Part shown: positions 15,690-23,693 of the stretch, one piece after another
Position numbering within the stretch: position 1 is the stretch's first letter
Layout: each line of letters opens with the position of its first letter
From: an uncultured Bacteroidia bacterium
Lineage (GTDB): Bacteria > Bacteroidota > Bacteroidia > Bacteroidales > F082
Direction: 5' to 3'
Assembly: GCA_902799345.1 (NCBI GenBank)
Contig: CADBZW010000027.1
Coordinates: forward strand, 1-43,194
DNA: 43,194 nucleotides
Made by a program: the position numbers and the translations under genes
Notes under the pieces: generated by a model
The model's input: only the letters and a program-made list of their open reading frames with translations
Told to the model about the DNA's origin: nothing
Database searches by the model: none

Positions 15690-17566
15690 CAATGGCGACA
15701 ATCAAAGACGAGACGGAAGGTGACTCCCCCGCCCTGCGGGCACCCCCTCTCAGAGGGGGACGACTCCCCCGCCCTGCGGGCACCCCCTCTCAGAGGGGGA
15801 TAGCCTACCGGACGCAGGAACAAATCGGTGGCCTTTTGGCCGGTTTCCTTGCTGCACATGCCGTTGGCATAACGGATGCAATGGTGGCAGGTCATTAATT
15901 GGGTGGGAATGGCGTCGGGATCAGTTGGGAGTTGGGGGGAATTGAGAATTGATAATTGAGAATTGACAATTGAAAATGATGATGTTGGGGTTTGCATGGA
16001 TTCTTCCTTCGGGATTCTCCGCAAACTGCGATGGGATTGGTGATCATTAATTAGGGCATCTGTTAGTTTTTCAACCAGTTGGCGTTTCATCTCGCCGATG
16101 ACGGAGGCGGGGATGAGACGTGGCTCGGCGAATTGCAATTCAAGATTAATGGGGTTGAACGACGTGTCGCCCCATTGCAAGGCCTTCTTCCGGATGTTTT
16201 CGGTGGCCTTTTCGGGGTTGGTGGCGGTGATTTTTTCACAGGTGACGCTGGTAGAGACGCGATTAATCGCGTCTCTACAAACGGCGACCATTTCATACCC
16301 GGTTTCGGTCTCCGCCAAGGTCAGATTAATGTCGATCTTTCGGTTGCCTGTGGAGGCCTCCACCTGGCGTTGCCATTCGATGTCGAGGTTGCGGTAGATT
16401 TTCGCGCCACGATGGGCGCCGTGGGGACGGTTGCACGAAACGGTTAGGCGGCTGCCACGATGTGACAGCCCTACAAAACCGTTGACTACGTCGGCACGGA
16501 TGCCGATTAATTCGTTGTCCTGGCTCAAGAAACAGAGGCCGTCGCCGTTGTGCAGGGTCTTGTCGGTGACGAGTTCCATGCGCAAGGGGTTGCACCACTC
16601 GACCTCGCCGATGTATTCGCCCATGGATTTCGGCGTGAAAGGCGAGTCGATGCCCTTCTGCCGCCCATTAATGAAGAAATCCGTGAAACCTCGGTTGAAC
16701 GATTTCTCGGGGTTGATTTCGAATGTGTATTGGCAATGGCCACGCGAGGCCATTTCATATTCCGTCCGGCGTTCAAAAATGGCGTCCAGTTTCTGGCGAT
16801 AAAACGCCGTCACATTCTTCACATAATCAGCGTCTTTCATGCGTCCTTCGATTTTAAAACTGGTGATGCCGGCGTCCATTAATTCTTCCAGATGCGCGCT
16901 GTTGTTGAGGTCTTTCAGGCAGAGGAGATGCCTGTTTTTAATCAGCACGTTGCCGTCGGCGTCGAGGAGGTCGTAGGGCAGACGGCAGGGCTGGGCACAA
17001 GCGCCACGGTTGGCGCTGCGGTTGCCGATAAACTGACTCAGATAGCACCGCCCGCTGTGGCTGACACACAGGGCGCCGTGGACGAAAAACTCCAACGGCA
17101 CGGTGGTCTTCTCCCTGATTTCACGGATCTCCTTGAGGCTCAGTTCACGACCGAGGACGACCTGACCAAATCCCAGACTTTCAAGTTGTTGCACCTTCTC
17201 AACGGTGAGGTTGTCGCATTGCGTGCTGGCATGGAGCGGAATGGGCGGCAGGTCGAGGTCGAGGAGCTGCATGTCCTGCACGATGAGGGCGTCGACGCCG
17301 GCGTTCCAGCAATCGTAGGCCAGTTGTCGGGCGCGTTCAAGTTCTTCCTTATATAATAAGGTGTTGAGCGTGACGTAGACCTTGGAGTCGTAGAGGGCGG
17401 CATGACGGCAGAGGCGCTCGATGTCGGCGATGCTGTTGGAGGCCTTCTCGCGGGCGCCAAACGAGGGTCCGCCGATGTAGACGGCGTCGGCGCCGTGGTT
17501 GATGGCGGCCATGCCCACCTCGGCATCTTTGGCGGGCGAGAGCAGTTCTATCTTCTTCGTGTTCAT
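15668..17566 (-). CDS. U32 family protein (RlhA/YdcP-like), with in-frame repeat insertions
   Basis: A 632-residue peptidase U32 family member. The N-terminal barrel starts KKIELLSPAKDAEVGMAA and has NHGADAVYIGGPSFGAR; the family signature with its cysteines is at FVHGALCVSHSGRCYLSQF and GACAQPC. Middle and C-terminal regions fit the DUF3656-containing type, whose E. coli member RlhA is needed for 23S rRNA C2501 hydroxylation; the C-terminus has MTCHHCIRY..GMC and FDCRHC. Four stretches come from repeats in the DNA: VGLSHRGSRL (16449-16475), CRDAINRVST (16251-16278), FSIVNSQLSILNS (15940-15974) and the Pro/Gly/Arg-rich stretch at 15722-15800 just before TFRLVFDCRHC. All keep the frame open, so the gene may still work. 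MNTKK is the family start and lies next to a -7 element. Confidence 0.88.
   Translation of the reverse strand: MNTKKIELLSPAKDAEVGMAAINHGADAVYIGGPSFGAREKASNSIADIERLCRHAALYDSKVYVTLNTLLYKEELERARQLAYDCWNAGVDALIVQDMQLLDLDLPPIPLHASTQCDNLTVEKVQQLESLGFGQVVLGRELSLKEIREIREKTTVPLEFFVHGALCVSHSGRCYLSQFIGNRSANRGACAQPCRLPYDLLDADGNVLIKNRHLLCLKDLNNSAHLEELMDAGITSFKIEGRMKDADYVKNVTAFYRQKLDAIFERRTEYEMASRGHCQYTFEINPEKSFNRGFTDFFINGRQKGIDSPFTPKSMGEYIGEVEWCNPLRMELVTDKTLHNGDGLCFLSQDNELIGIRADVVNGFVGLSHRGSRLTVSCNRPHGAHRGAKIYRNLDIEWQRQVEASTGNRKIDINLTLAETETGYEMVAVCRDAINRVSTSVTCEKITATNPEKATENIRKKALQWGDTSFNPINLELQFAEPRLIPASVIGEMKRQLVEKLTDALINDHQSHRSLRRIPKEESMQTPTSSFSIVNSQLSILNSPQLPTDPDAIPTQLMTCHHCIRYANGMCSKETGQKATDLFLRPVGYPPLRGGARRAGESSPSERGCPQGGGVTFRLVFDCRHCLMYVQN
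15722..15800. repeat. Two tandem 40-base repeats inside the U32 gene
   Basis: The unit GACTCCCCCGCCCTGCGGGC plus CACCCCCTCTCAGAGGGGGA occurs twice back to back. Each has two hairpins (CCCGC..GCGGG and CCCCCTCT..AGAGGGGG). A related hairpin lies at 15384-15412. Confidence 0.9.
15940..15974. repeat. AATTGA(G/T/C)AATTG short tandem repeat in the U32 gene
   Basis: Units of AATTGAGAATTGATAATTG type repeat over 35 bases, in frame in the U32 coding sequence, encoding the peptide FSIVNSQLSILNS. Confidence 0.8.
16251..16278. repeat. 28-base perfect palindrome in the U32 gene
   Basis: A perfect 28-base palindrome centred on GACGCGATTAATCGCGTC with outer GTAGA/TCTAC. It encodes CRDAINRVST in the U32 reading frame. 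A second copy with one change in the outer arm is at 23063-23090. Confidence 0.95.
16449..16475. repeat. GGCTGCCAC..GTGACAGCC repeat inside the U32 gene
   Basis: One copy of the 27-base repeat also present at 7033-7095 and 20221-20344. It is read in frame and gives VGLSHRGSRL. Confidence 0.85.
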
Positions 17567-17570
17567 GCCG

Positions 17571-17578
17571 CAAAATTA
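17571..17578 (-). promoter_or_regulatory. Candidate -7 element of the U32 gene
   Basis: TAATTTTG on the minus strand fits TAnnTTTG. It lies only 4 bases before the U32 ATG at 17566, so the transcript would be leaderless or nearly so. No -33 TTTG is clear. Confidence 0.4.
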
Positions 17579-17584
17579 CGCAAT

Positions 17585-17601
17585 TTCGGCATGATGCCGA
17601 A
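17585..17601. promoter_or_regulatory. Perfect inverted repeat between divergent promoters (candidate operator)
   Basis: TTCGGCAT-G-ATGCCGAA lies midway between the two outward-facing -7 elements at 17571-17578 and 17610-17617, covering the -33 area of both. The position suggests an operator for a dimeric regulator; no regulator gene is in the window. Confidence 0.45.
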
Positions 17602-17609
17602 TAATTTGC

Positions 17610-17617
17610 TATTTTTG
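17610..17617 (+). promoter_or_regulatory. Candidate -7 element of the acylation cluster
   Basis: TATTTTTG fits TAnnTTTG and lies 19 bases before the first gene of the cluster (17637). A TTTC at 17584-17587 is a weak match to the -33 element at about 22 bases. Confidence 0.5.
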
Positions 17618-17636
17618 CAATTTATTTTCATCTGTA

Positions 17637-19043
17637 ATGAAAGTCAACGTCAAGGTCATATTGTTTTCACTCACCGCTGTCGTCTTGTTTCTCTTCCCGA
17701 TACAGCAAGCCACGGGCCTCTTCAAATTCAAGAAGCTTTATGGTGCTATGGAGGAACAGCCCAAGCCCCGACTGACGGCACAGCAATGGCTTGACTGCAG
17801 CTTTCAGGACGGCGCCGAGGCTTATCTGCAACAGCATTATGGCTTTCGGGAGCCATTAACGCGCCTTTACAACCAGTACATCTGGGATTGCTACGGCTTG
17901 ACCTTCGCCAAGGAAAGAAACTGGGTCTTCGTCAGCGACGACGGATGGTATTACGAATCGAGTTATGTGCAGGAATACTACGAAGGCAGCTCCTGGAAAT
18001 ACGCCCAAGACTCCTTGCAGATGGCGAATATCCTTGGCAGGGAAGCCTTGATGCTTTCCCAAACCCAACAGATCCTCGACAGCATGGGGGTCCACCTTTT
18101 TGTGTTGCTGGAGCCAGGGAAAGAATTAATCTATCCCGAACACATCCCTACCAACACGCAATACCACCACGACAAGGTGTTCTCGGCCCACAAGTTCCTT
18201 CACCAACGCTTCGAGGAGCTAGGCATCCACTACATCGACGCGGGAGAATGGTTCTTGCAGATGAAAGACACCGTCGACTTTCCCCTGTTTCCGCAGACGG
18301 GAACGCATTGGAGCAACCTCGCCGCCATGTATGTCGCCGACAGCCTCATCCGCTACATGGAAGACTTAGGCGACGTCAACATACTGAATTTCAAGATTGG
18401 GGAGAAATACGTCAAGACCAAAGAGCCTGACAACGACCTCGAAGAATGGCTGAACCTCATGCGCCCTCTGAAAGGAGAGCCTAACTATTACGCCAAGACC
18501 CCCATCGTGGACGACCCCACAGCCGTGAAACCCAGGCTCATCACCATCGGCGACTCGTTCTATTGGAACATCCTCAACCACGCGCCATTCAAGAGAATCT
18601 TCGGCAGCGTCCCTTATTGGTATTACTTTAGCACCATCTATTTCGATGGCCCCGAGGTGAATGTAGCCGACATCGACCTGCTCGAAAAGGTGACGGGAGC
18701 CGACTTCATCATGCTGGCCTATAGCACGCCACAGCAATACGAGATGAGCAACGGCTTCGCGCAACGCTTCCTGATGGAATGGTGCTACGACAAAGAAGAA
18801 ATTGAGCCTTTGAAACAGAAGATGAAGGAACGCATTAGCCATGACACGCCCTGGATGGACGGTATCGTCAAAAAAGCTGAAAACATGGGCGTTTCCGCAG
18901 ATTCAGTCCTGAATATGGAGACCGCCTATTTCATCACCAAGCGTCCCGATGTCTGCTTCCCCGCCCTGACCGACAGTATTCCGCTCAAACGGTCGGGCAA
19001 AGCCGAACTCCTCCTAAAACGAAAGAGCCACACCGATGAATAG
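17637..19043 (+). CDS. AlgJ/AlgX/DHHW-type SGNH protein 1
   Basis: The 468-residue protein has an N-terminal membrane anchor (VKVILFSLTAVVLFLFPIQQ) and a periplasmic SGNH-type domain of the alginate O-acetylation family. In AlgJ, AlgX and PatB this domain takes acyl groups passed through an MBOAT protein and puts them on a polymer. Visible: HYGFREPLTRLYNQ near 65-80, GKELIYPEHIP, TGTHW (G222, T223, H224, W225) and IGDSF with the nucleophile Ser307. The Asp of the canonical Asp-x-His-Trp motif is Gly222. The C-terminus (about 399-434) has one copy of the helical module DTPWM..VKKAENMG. The start is 20 bases after a -7 element. Its stop overlaps the next start by 8 bases. Closest relative in the window: the next gene. 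Confidence 0.85.
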   Translation: MKVNVKVILFSLTAVVLFLFPIQQATGLFKFKKLYGAMEEQPKPRLTAQQWLDCSFQDGAEAYLQQHYGFREPLTRLYNQYIWDCYGLTFAKERNWVFVSDDGWYYESSYVQEYYEGSSWKYAQDSLQMANILGREALMLSQTQQILDSMGVHLFVLLEPGKELIYPEHIPTNTQYHHDKVFSAHKFLHQRFEELGIHYIDAGEWFLQMKDTVDFPLFPQTGTHWSNLAAMYVADSLIRYMEDLGDVNILNFKIGEKYVKTKEPDNDLEEWLNLMRPLKGEPNYYAKTPIVDDPTAVKPRLITIGDSFYWNILNHAPFKRIFGSVPYWYYFSTIYFDGPEVNVADIDLLEKVTGADFIMLAYSTPQQYEMSNGFAQRFLMEWCYDKEEIEPLKQKMKERISHDTPWMDGIVKKAENMGVSADSVLNMETAYFITKRPDVCFPALTDSIPLKRSGKAELLLKRKSHTDE

Positions 19044-20319
19044 CCGCACCCAAGTCATATTGTTCGCCTTGACCGCCCTGTTGCTGTTTGCCTCCGCAAT
19101 ACAACAACAGACGGGGCTTTTCAAGTTCAAGGAGCTGAATGGCGTGGTCTATTCGAACTCTAAACCCGACTTGACTTGGAACAACTTCCTCGATGGTGGC
19201 TTGCAGGACTCGACCGAGGCTTACCTGCAACAAAACTTTGGCTTCCGCGAGCCTCTGACGCGATTCTACAACCAGATGGAGTGGACTTTGTTCCGCTATT
19301 CTCAGGTGGCCGCGGACAAGCGTATCGTCATTACCGACGACAACTGGATTTTTGAGCCGTGGACGGTGGAGGAATACTACCAAAGCCACGCCTACCAACA
19401 TGCCAAAGACTCGTTGGAGATGGCTGAAACATTAGAGGCTGAAGCGCAAAGACTACTCAGACTACAACAGCTGCTTGAGCCTTACCACACCCGCCTCTTC
19501 GTGGCACTGCTGCCAGGCAAGGAATTAGTTTGCGGCGAGCACATGCCCAAAAACACCAGCTACATCAAGGAAAAGAAAATCACGGCATACGACTTCTATA
19601 GGACACGATTCAAAGAGCTGGGCGTCAACCACATCGACTTGGGTGAATGGTTCGTTCAGATGAAAGACACGGTGAGCTATCCGCTGTTTCCGCAGACGGG
19701 CACGCACTGGAGCAACCTCGCCGCCATCCACAGCACCGACACCCTCATCCGCTACATGGAACACCTGAGCGACTCCAACATGGTCAATATCAGGGTTGGC
19801 AACGCTTGGCAGCGCACCCTCAAGCCCGATGCCGACCTCGAAAGCCTGATGAACCTCATTTGGCCCATACAGAAAGCGCCCAACATGTTCGCTACGGCCA
19901 TTTACGACCTCGACACCACGGCCTGGCGTCCGAAGCTTATCACCGTTGGTGACTCGTTCTATTGGAACATCCTCAACTATACGCCAGTGTGGGCCGTGTT
20001 TGAAAGCGTCCCCTATTGGTATTACTTCAGCACCGTCTATTTCGGTGACGACGACCTTAACGTGACCCATAAGATCAGCGACATCGACGTGCTTCAAGAG
20101 GTCATCGACGCCGACTTCGTCATGCTCTCCTACTCCACCACGGCCCTTTACAAGATGAGCAACGGCTTCAGCCAAAGCCTGCTCGACAAATTAATACAAA
20201 ACCAACAAACTGAACAATATGTACGGCTGCCACACTGTGACAGCACCAAACACGTACGGCTGCCACACTGTGACAGCCCTACAACTGTAAACTATAAATG
20301 TACGGCTGCCACACTGTGA
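19036..20319 (+). CDS. AlgJ/AlgX/DHHW-type SGNH protein 2, C-terminus made from repeats
   Basis: A 427-residue paralogue of protein 1 with the same order of motifs at the same residue numbers: membrane anchor VILFALTALLLFASAI, NFGFREPLTRFYNQ, GKELVCGEHMP, TGTHW (G222-W225) and VGDSF with Ser307. The canonical Asp is again Gly. After SNGFSQSLLDKL, where protein 1 goes on with its helical module, this protein ends in VRLPHCDST, VRLPHCDSP and CTAATL, which are read from three copies of the dispersed repeat at 20221-20344; the stop codon lies in the third copy. The native C-terminus was evidently lost. Translation is probably coupled to the gene before it. Confidence 0.82.
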   Translation: MNSRTQVILFALTALLLFASAIQQQTGLFKFKELNGVVYSNSKPDLTWNNFLDGGLQDSTEAYLQQNFGFREPLTRFYNQMEWTLFRYSQVAADKRIVITDDNWIFEPWTVEEYYQSHAYQHAKDSLEMAETLEAEAQRLLRLQQLLEPYHTRLFVALLPGKELVCGEHMPKNTSYIKEKKITAYDFYRTRFKELGVNHIDLGEWFVQMKDTVSYPLFPQTGTHWSNLAAIHSTDTLIRYMEHLSDSNMVNIRVGNAWQRTLKPDADLESLMNLIWPIQKAPNMFATAIYDLDTTAWRPKLITVGDSFYWNILNYTPVWAVFESVPYWYYFSTVYFGDDDLNVTHKISDIDVLQEVIDADFVMLSYSTTALYKMSNGFSQSLLDKLIQNQQTEQYVRLPHCDSTKHVRLPHCDSPTTVNYKCTAATL

Positions 20320-20360
20320 CAGCCCTACAACTGTAAACTATAAACTGTAAACTATAAACT
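20221..20360. repeat. Three copies of the GGCTGCC..GTG..CAGCC repeat plus an AACTGTAAACTATAA tandem
   Basis: GTACGGCTGCCACACTGTGA starts at 20221, 20254 and 20300. The last two are part of a 46-base tandem unit ending in CTACAACTGTAAACTATAAA. Short CTGTAAACTATAAA repeats follow up to 20360. The core GGCTG..CAC..GTG..CAGCC is an imperfect palindrome. The block forms the end of protein 2 and the spacer before the first MBOAT gene. Confidence 0.92.
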
Positions 20361-20368
20361 GAAAAAAA

Positions 20369-21826
20369 ATGGTATTCAGCAGTAACGTATTCCTACTCTA
20401 TTTCATGCCAGCGTTCTTCCTGGTGTATTTCCTCATGCCAAAGAAGACCCGCAACTATGTGCTTTTGCTGGCTTCGCTCATCTTCTATGCCTGGGGCGCA
20501 CCTGAGTTCATCATTCAGCTGGTCGTTTCCCTCGTCGCCAACTTCTTACTGGTCAAGTGGATGTGCGCCACCGAGAACCCCCGAAAACGCAAATGGCTCT
20601 GCGGCATCTCCATCGCCATACCGCTGGGGTTACTGTTCGTCTACAAGTACGGCAACTTCACCATGGAGAACCTCAACGCCCTCATTGGCCTGACGGGTCA
20701 CGCGCCGCTGTCGTGGAAGCGCATCATGCTACCCATCGGCATCTCGTTCTTCTCGTTCCAGAGCGTGACCTACACCTTGGACACCTACCGTGGCGTCAAC
20801 CAGCCGTTGAAGAAGCTGAGCGACTACATGCTATACATCACCATGTTCCCGCAGCTCATCGCAGGTCCCATCGTGCGCTACTGCGACGTCGCCGACCAAA
20901 TCCGCACGCGTGAGTCGACGATGGCCGACCGCCTGCAGGGTTTCTACCGCTTCGTCATCGGTTTAAGCAAAAAGATTCTCATCGCTGATGTCATCGGCTT
21001 GTGTGTCGACAAGATGCTGGGGCCCGCCGCCCTCGACCCCTCACAGGTGGGCGGCATCATGACACGCATCGCCACTTTGGACACGGGCACGGCCTGGCTT
21101 GTGGCTTTGGCCTACACCTTCCAAATCTATTTCGACTTCGCCGGTTATTCCGACATGGCCATCGGATTGGGCCGTATCATGGGCTTCAAGTTCCCCGAGA
21201 ACTTCGACAACCCCTACACCTCACGCAGCATCACCGAGTTCTGGAGACGTTGGCATAAGACCCTCGGCGCTTTCATCATGAACTACCTCTACATCCCGCT
21301 GGGCGGCAACCGCAAGGGCACGGGACGCATGTACCTCAACCTTTGGCTTTGCTTCCTACTTAGCGGCTTGTGGCACGGCGCATCATGGAACTTCGTCGTT
21401 TGGGGTGCCTTGCACGGCCTCTTTATCTGCCTCGACAAACTCTTCCTCGGCAAGGTGATGAAGAAAATCGGCACGGTGCCTTCCGTCATCCTTACTTTCA
21501 TCACGGTTTGCGTCATCTGGGTGTTCTTCCGCATCGAGAACCTCAACTTGGCCTGGACCTTCGTCACGCGCATGTTCGCCTTCGACTTTAGCGGCTTCGC
21601 TTTCGACGGCAACGCCCAGGTCTACACCATCATGGTGGTGGCAGCCCTCTTCTCCTTCTTCACCCTGACGGGATGGGGCAAGAAAGTGGAGCAAAAGGTC
21701 TACTACACCGACTATAGCGACCGCCAGCACATCTGGGTGTGGATTGTGGCCGCCATCGTGTTCATCTTCTGCGTGGCCGCGCTCAATGCTACGAGCTTCA
21801 GCCCGTTCATTTACTTTAGGTTCTGA
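20369..21826 (+). CDS. MBOAT acyltransferase 1 (AlgI-like)
   Basis: A 485-residue polytopic inner-membrane protein of the MBOAT family, AlgI type. Such proteins take acetyl (or another acyl) from cytoplasmic CoA and pass it across the membrane to an AlgJ/DltD-like partner. It has about ten or more hydrophobic segments; signature pieces include LPIGISFFSFQSVTY, FPQLIAGPIVRY, YFDFAGYSDMAIG, FWRRWHKTLG, YIPLGGNRKG and LSGLWHGASWNF (His336), followed by WGALHG (His349). The C-terminus is FSPFIYFRF, matching the C-terminal Tyr-containing motif of DltX and AlgI-type proteins, where the Tyr is proposed to carry the acyl group. The MVFSSN start is shared by all three MBOATs here. The next gene begins 2 bases after its stop. 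Confidence 0.93.
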   Translation: MVFSSNVFLLYFMPAFFLVYFLMPKKTRNYVLLLASLIFYAWGAPEFIIQLVVSLVANFLLVKWMCATENPRKRKWLCGISIAIPLGLLFVYKYGNFTMENLNALIGLTGHAPLSWKRIMLPIGISFFSFQSVTYTLDTYRGVNQPLKKLSDYMLYITMFPQLIAGPIVRYCDVADQIRTRESTMADRLQGFYRFVIGLSKKILIADVIGLCVDKMLGPAALDPSQVGGIMTRIATLDTGTAWLVALAYTFQIYFDFAGYSDMAIGLGRIMGFKFPENFDNPYTSRSITEFWRRWHKTLGAFIMNYLYIPLGGNRKGTGRMYLNLWLCFLLSGLWHGASWNFVVWGALHGLFICLDKLFLGKVMKKIGTVPSVILTFITVCVIWVFFRIENLNLAWTFVTRMFAFDFSGFAFDGNAQVYTIMVVAALFSFFTLTGWGKKVEQKVYYTDYSDRQHIWVWIVAAIVFIFCVAALNATSFSPFIYFRF

Positions 21827-21828
21827 TC

Positions 21829-23583
21829 ATGACGCGAGACGGGGGGACACGGGACACGAGACGCAGGACGACCTACGACATCGTCCTGTTCTGCATCCTT
21901 ATGGTGCTGCTCTTCCTGCCTATGCTTCAAGCCCATGTCCTACGCATCCCCTTGAAGCCTTTGAACGGCGTGACCATCGAAACGGAGAAGCCGGAATTTG
22001 AGCTTGAATCCTATCGTTCGGGCGCATACGCCAAACAAGAAGAGGCTTTTGTGGGCGAACATTTCGGCTTTCGGGAGCCTATTATCCGACTTTACAACCA
22101 ATACCTCTGGAGCTGTTACAAGAAAACCTACGCCCACGACGTGATGGCAGGCAAACAAGGCTGGCTTTACACCCCCGAGAGCGTCAGCGACTACTATGGC
22201 ACCGAGCTACTGAACTGGCAGCCCTCGGTCGAAGAGGCCCGACGTAATTTCGAACGCGAGGTGAAATACCTATGCCACGCTCGCGACATCCTCAAAGAAA
22301 ACGACGTGGAATTGTTGGCCTTCATTGCCCCAGAAAAAAGCTTTGTCTATCCCGAGTATCTCCCTGATGGTGAACACGATACCACTACCATTAACGCCTG
22401 TGCCACTTTTTTGCACAGGTTCGCGGAAAACGGATTCCCTTGCATCGACATGACCAGCTGGTTCAAGCAGATGAAAGACACCGTCGACTATCCCGTGATT
22501 CCGCAAACGGGCGCCCATTGGGTCTTCCCCGCCGTGTATGCCGCCGACTCGCTGTTTCGCTTCATGGGCGAATTGAAAGGCATCGAACTGCCCAAGCTGA
22601 AATACGGTGCGTTGCACGAAAGCGACAACCACGGCACCGACAACGACCTGGAGCGGCTGCTTAACCTTTCGCTACCCATCAGGAAACGCCAAGGCTATAG
22701 CCCTACAGCAGAGGTCACGGTAGAGCATAGGACAAACAGTGTCAAACCCAGAGTGCTGTTTATTGGCAACTCGTTCATGTGGGGCTTCGCCACCCGGTTG
22801 CCAATGAAGGAAGTGTTTGACGAGGTGGAGTTTTGGTACTACTTCTCCACCGCCTACACTGGCGACCCGTTGACACCGAGCGGCAATGTCGTCGACCTCA
22901 ACCTGCTCGAAAAGCTGTTGGATTTCGACTATATCGTGTGGTTCACCACAGGCAACCAGCTGAACAAAGGCACCAACGGCTTTGCCAATTCCGTCATTCT
23001 CACCCTTGGTGTTGACGACAGCATCCGGCAGGCATACATCGACCGCATTGCCGACACGATTTGTAGAGACGCGATTAATCGCGTCTCCACAGACAGCATC
23101 AGCCGAAAAGAGGCCATCGCCATCCTGCACAACCACCCGGAAATCATCCCCGAATTGAACGCCGAAACGCTGACTACAAAAAACAGCAACATCCCCTACG
23201 CCAAGGTCACCAAGGACATCCGCAAAGACAGCATATGGATGGCGGCTTTAAACGCACAGGCTTTCCTGCGCAGCGCCACGATGGACCAAATGCTCCATGC
23301 AGAAGTGGACCGCATCAAGGCGGGCAAGCCGCTCTACAAAGACCAAGCCGAGGAAATCAGGTTCTCATTGTTAGTACAAGAAGAAGTCAGGCAACGCATA
23401 GAACGGATTCCCAACCACAAGGAATTGATGGAAAGCATCCGCGAAAAAGCCATAAGACTCAACAAGCCTCTTGACAAAGCCATTAAAGACGATGCCATTT
23501 GGATCACACGGGAAAAATACGGTCTCGACCATTGTCGCCTCATCGACGACCCCGATGCCGAAATCCCGATACCGCCAGGCTGA
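21829..23583 (+). CDS. AlgJ/AlgX/DHHW-type SGNH protein 3, long form
   Basis: A 584-residue SGNH protein with a membrane anchor (IVLFCILMVLLFLPMLQ), HFGFREPIIRLYNQYLW, the DYYGTE motif shared with proteins 6 and 8, EKSFVYPEYLP, TGAHW (G228, A229, H230, W231) and IGNSF with nucleophile Ser315. The canonical Asp is Gly228. Two helical modules follow (about 460-500 and 519-563). Two parts come from repeats: the first ~15 residues (TRDGGTRDTRRR) are read from the GACGCGGGAC-type repeat, and CRDAINRVST is read from the palindrome at 23063-23090. There is no later Met before the anchor, so the start at 21829 stands. Confidence 0.85.
   Translation: MTRDGGTRDTRRRTTYDIVLFCILMVLLFLPMLQAHVLRIPLKPLNGVTIETEKPEFELESYRSGAYAKQEEAFVGEHFGFREPIIRLYNQYLWSCYKKTYAHDVMAGKQGWLYTPESVSDYYGTELLNWQPSVEEARRNFEREVKYLCHARDILKENDVELLAFIAPEKSFVYPEYLPDGEHDTTTINACATFLHRFAENGFPCIDMTSWFKQMKDTVDYPVIPQTGAHWVFPAVYAADSLFRFMGELKGIELPKLKYGALHESDNHGTDNDLERLLNLSLPIRKRQGYSPTAEVTVEHRTNSVKPRVLFIGNSFMWGFATRLPMKEVFDEVEFWYYFSTAYTGDPLTPSGNVVDLNLLEKLLDFDYIVWFTTGNQLNKGTNGFANSVILTLGVDDSIRQAYIDRIADTICRDAINRVSTDSISRKEAIAILHNHPEIIPELNAETLTTKNSNIPYAKVTKDIRKDSIWMAALNAQAFLRSATMDQMLHAEVDRIKAGKPLYKDQAEEIRFSLLVQEEVRQRIERIPNHKELMESIREKAIRLNKPLDKAIKDDAIWITREKYGLDHCRLIDDPDAEIPIPPG
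21831..21869. repeat. GACGCGGGAC-type repeat forming the 5' end of SGNH gene 3
   Basis: GACGCGAGACGGGGGGACAC, then GGGACACGAGACGCAGGAC. Related to the block at 259-332. It directly follows the ATG at 21829 and encodes a charged N-terminal tail. Confidence 0.75.
23063..23090. repeat. 28-base palindrome in SGNH gene 3
   Basis: A second copy of the palindrome at 16251-16278, with the same core GACGCGATTAATCGCGTC and one change in the right arm. In this gene's frame it encodes CRDAINRVST, the same peptide as in the U32 protein. Confidence 0.95.
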
Positions 23584-23590
23584 TGCCTAT

Positions 23591-23676
23591 GTCATACCGA
23601 GGAGTTTGTCTGCATAGATACACTCCCTCCTTCGTCGGTCGGTATGACATGCAGACAAACTCCGAGAGTATCTATG
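23591..23676. repeat. Interleaved inverted-repeat element in the spacer
   Basis: Three inverted-repeat pairs lie in the order A-B-C-A'-B'-C': GTCATACCGA (23591) with TCGGTATGAC (23639), GGAGTTTGTCTGCAT (23601) with ATGCAGACAAACTCC (23649), CATAGATAC (23613) with GTATCTATG (23668). All pairs are perfect. The order is crossed, not nested. Confidence 0.85.
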
Positions 23677-23693
23677 AGCATTAAATTAATTAC

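Noticed and set aside
20221-20360. Regular repeats considered as a CRISPR array
   Set aside because: The units are tandem copies of a dispersed palindrome. Spacing between copies is 33 and 46 bases, the spacers are not unique, the same repeat occurs singly elsewhere, and no cas gene is near.
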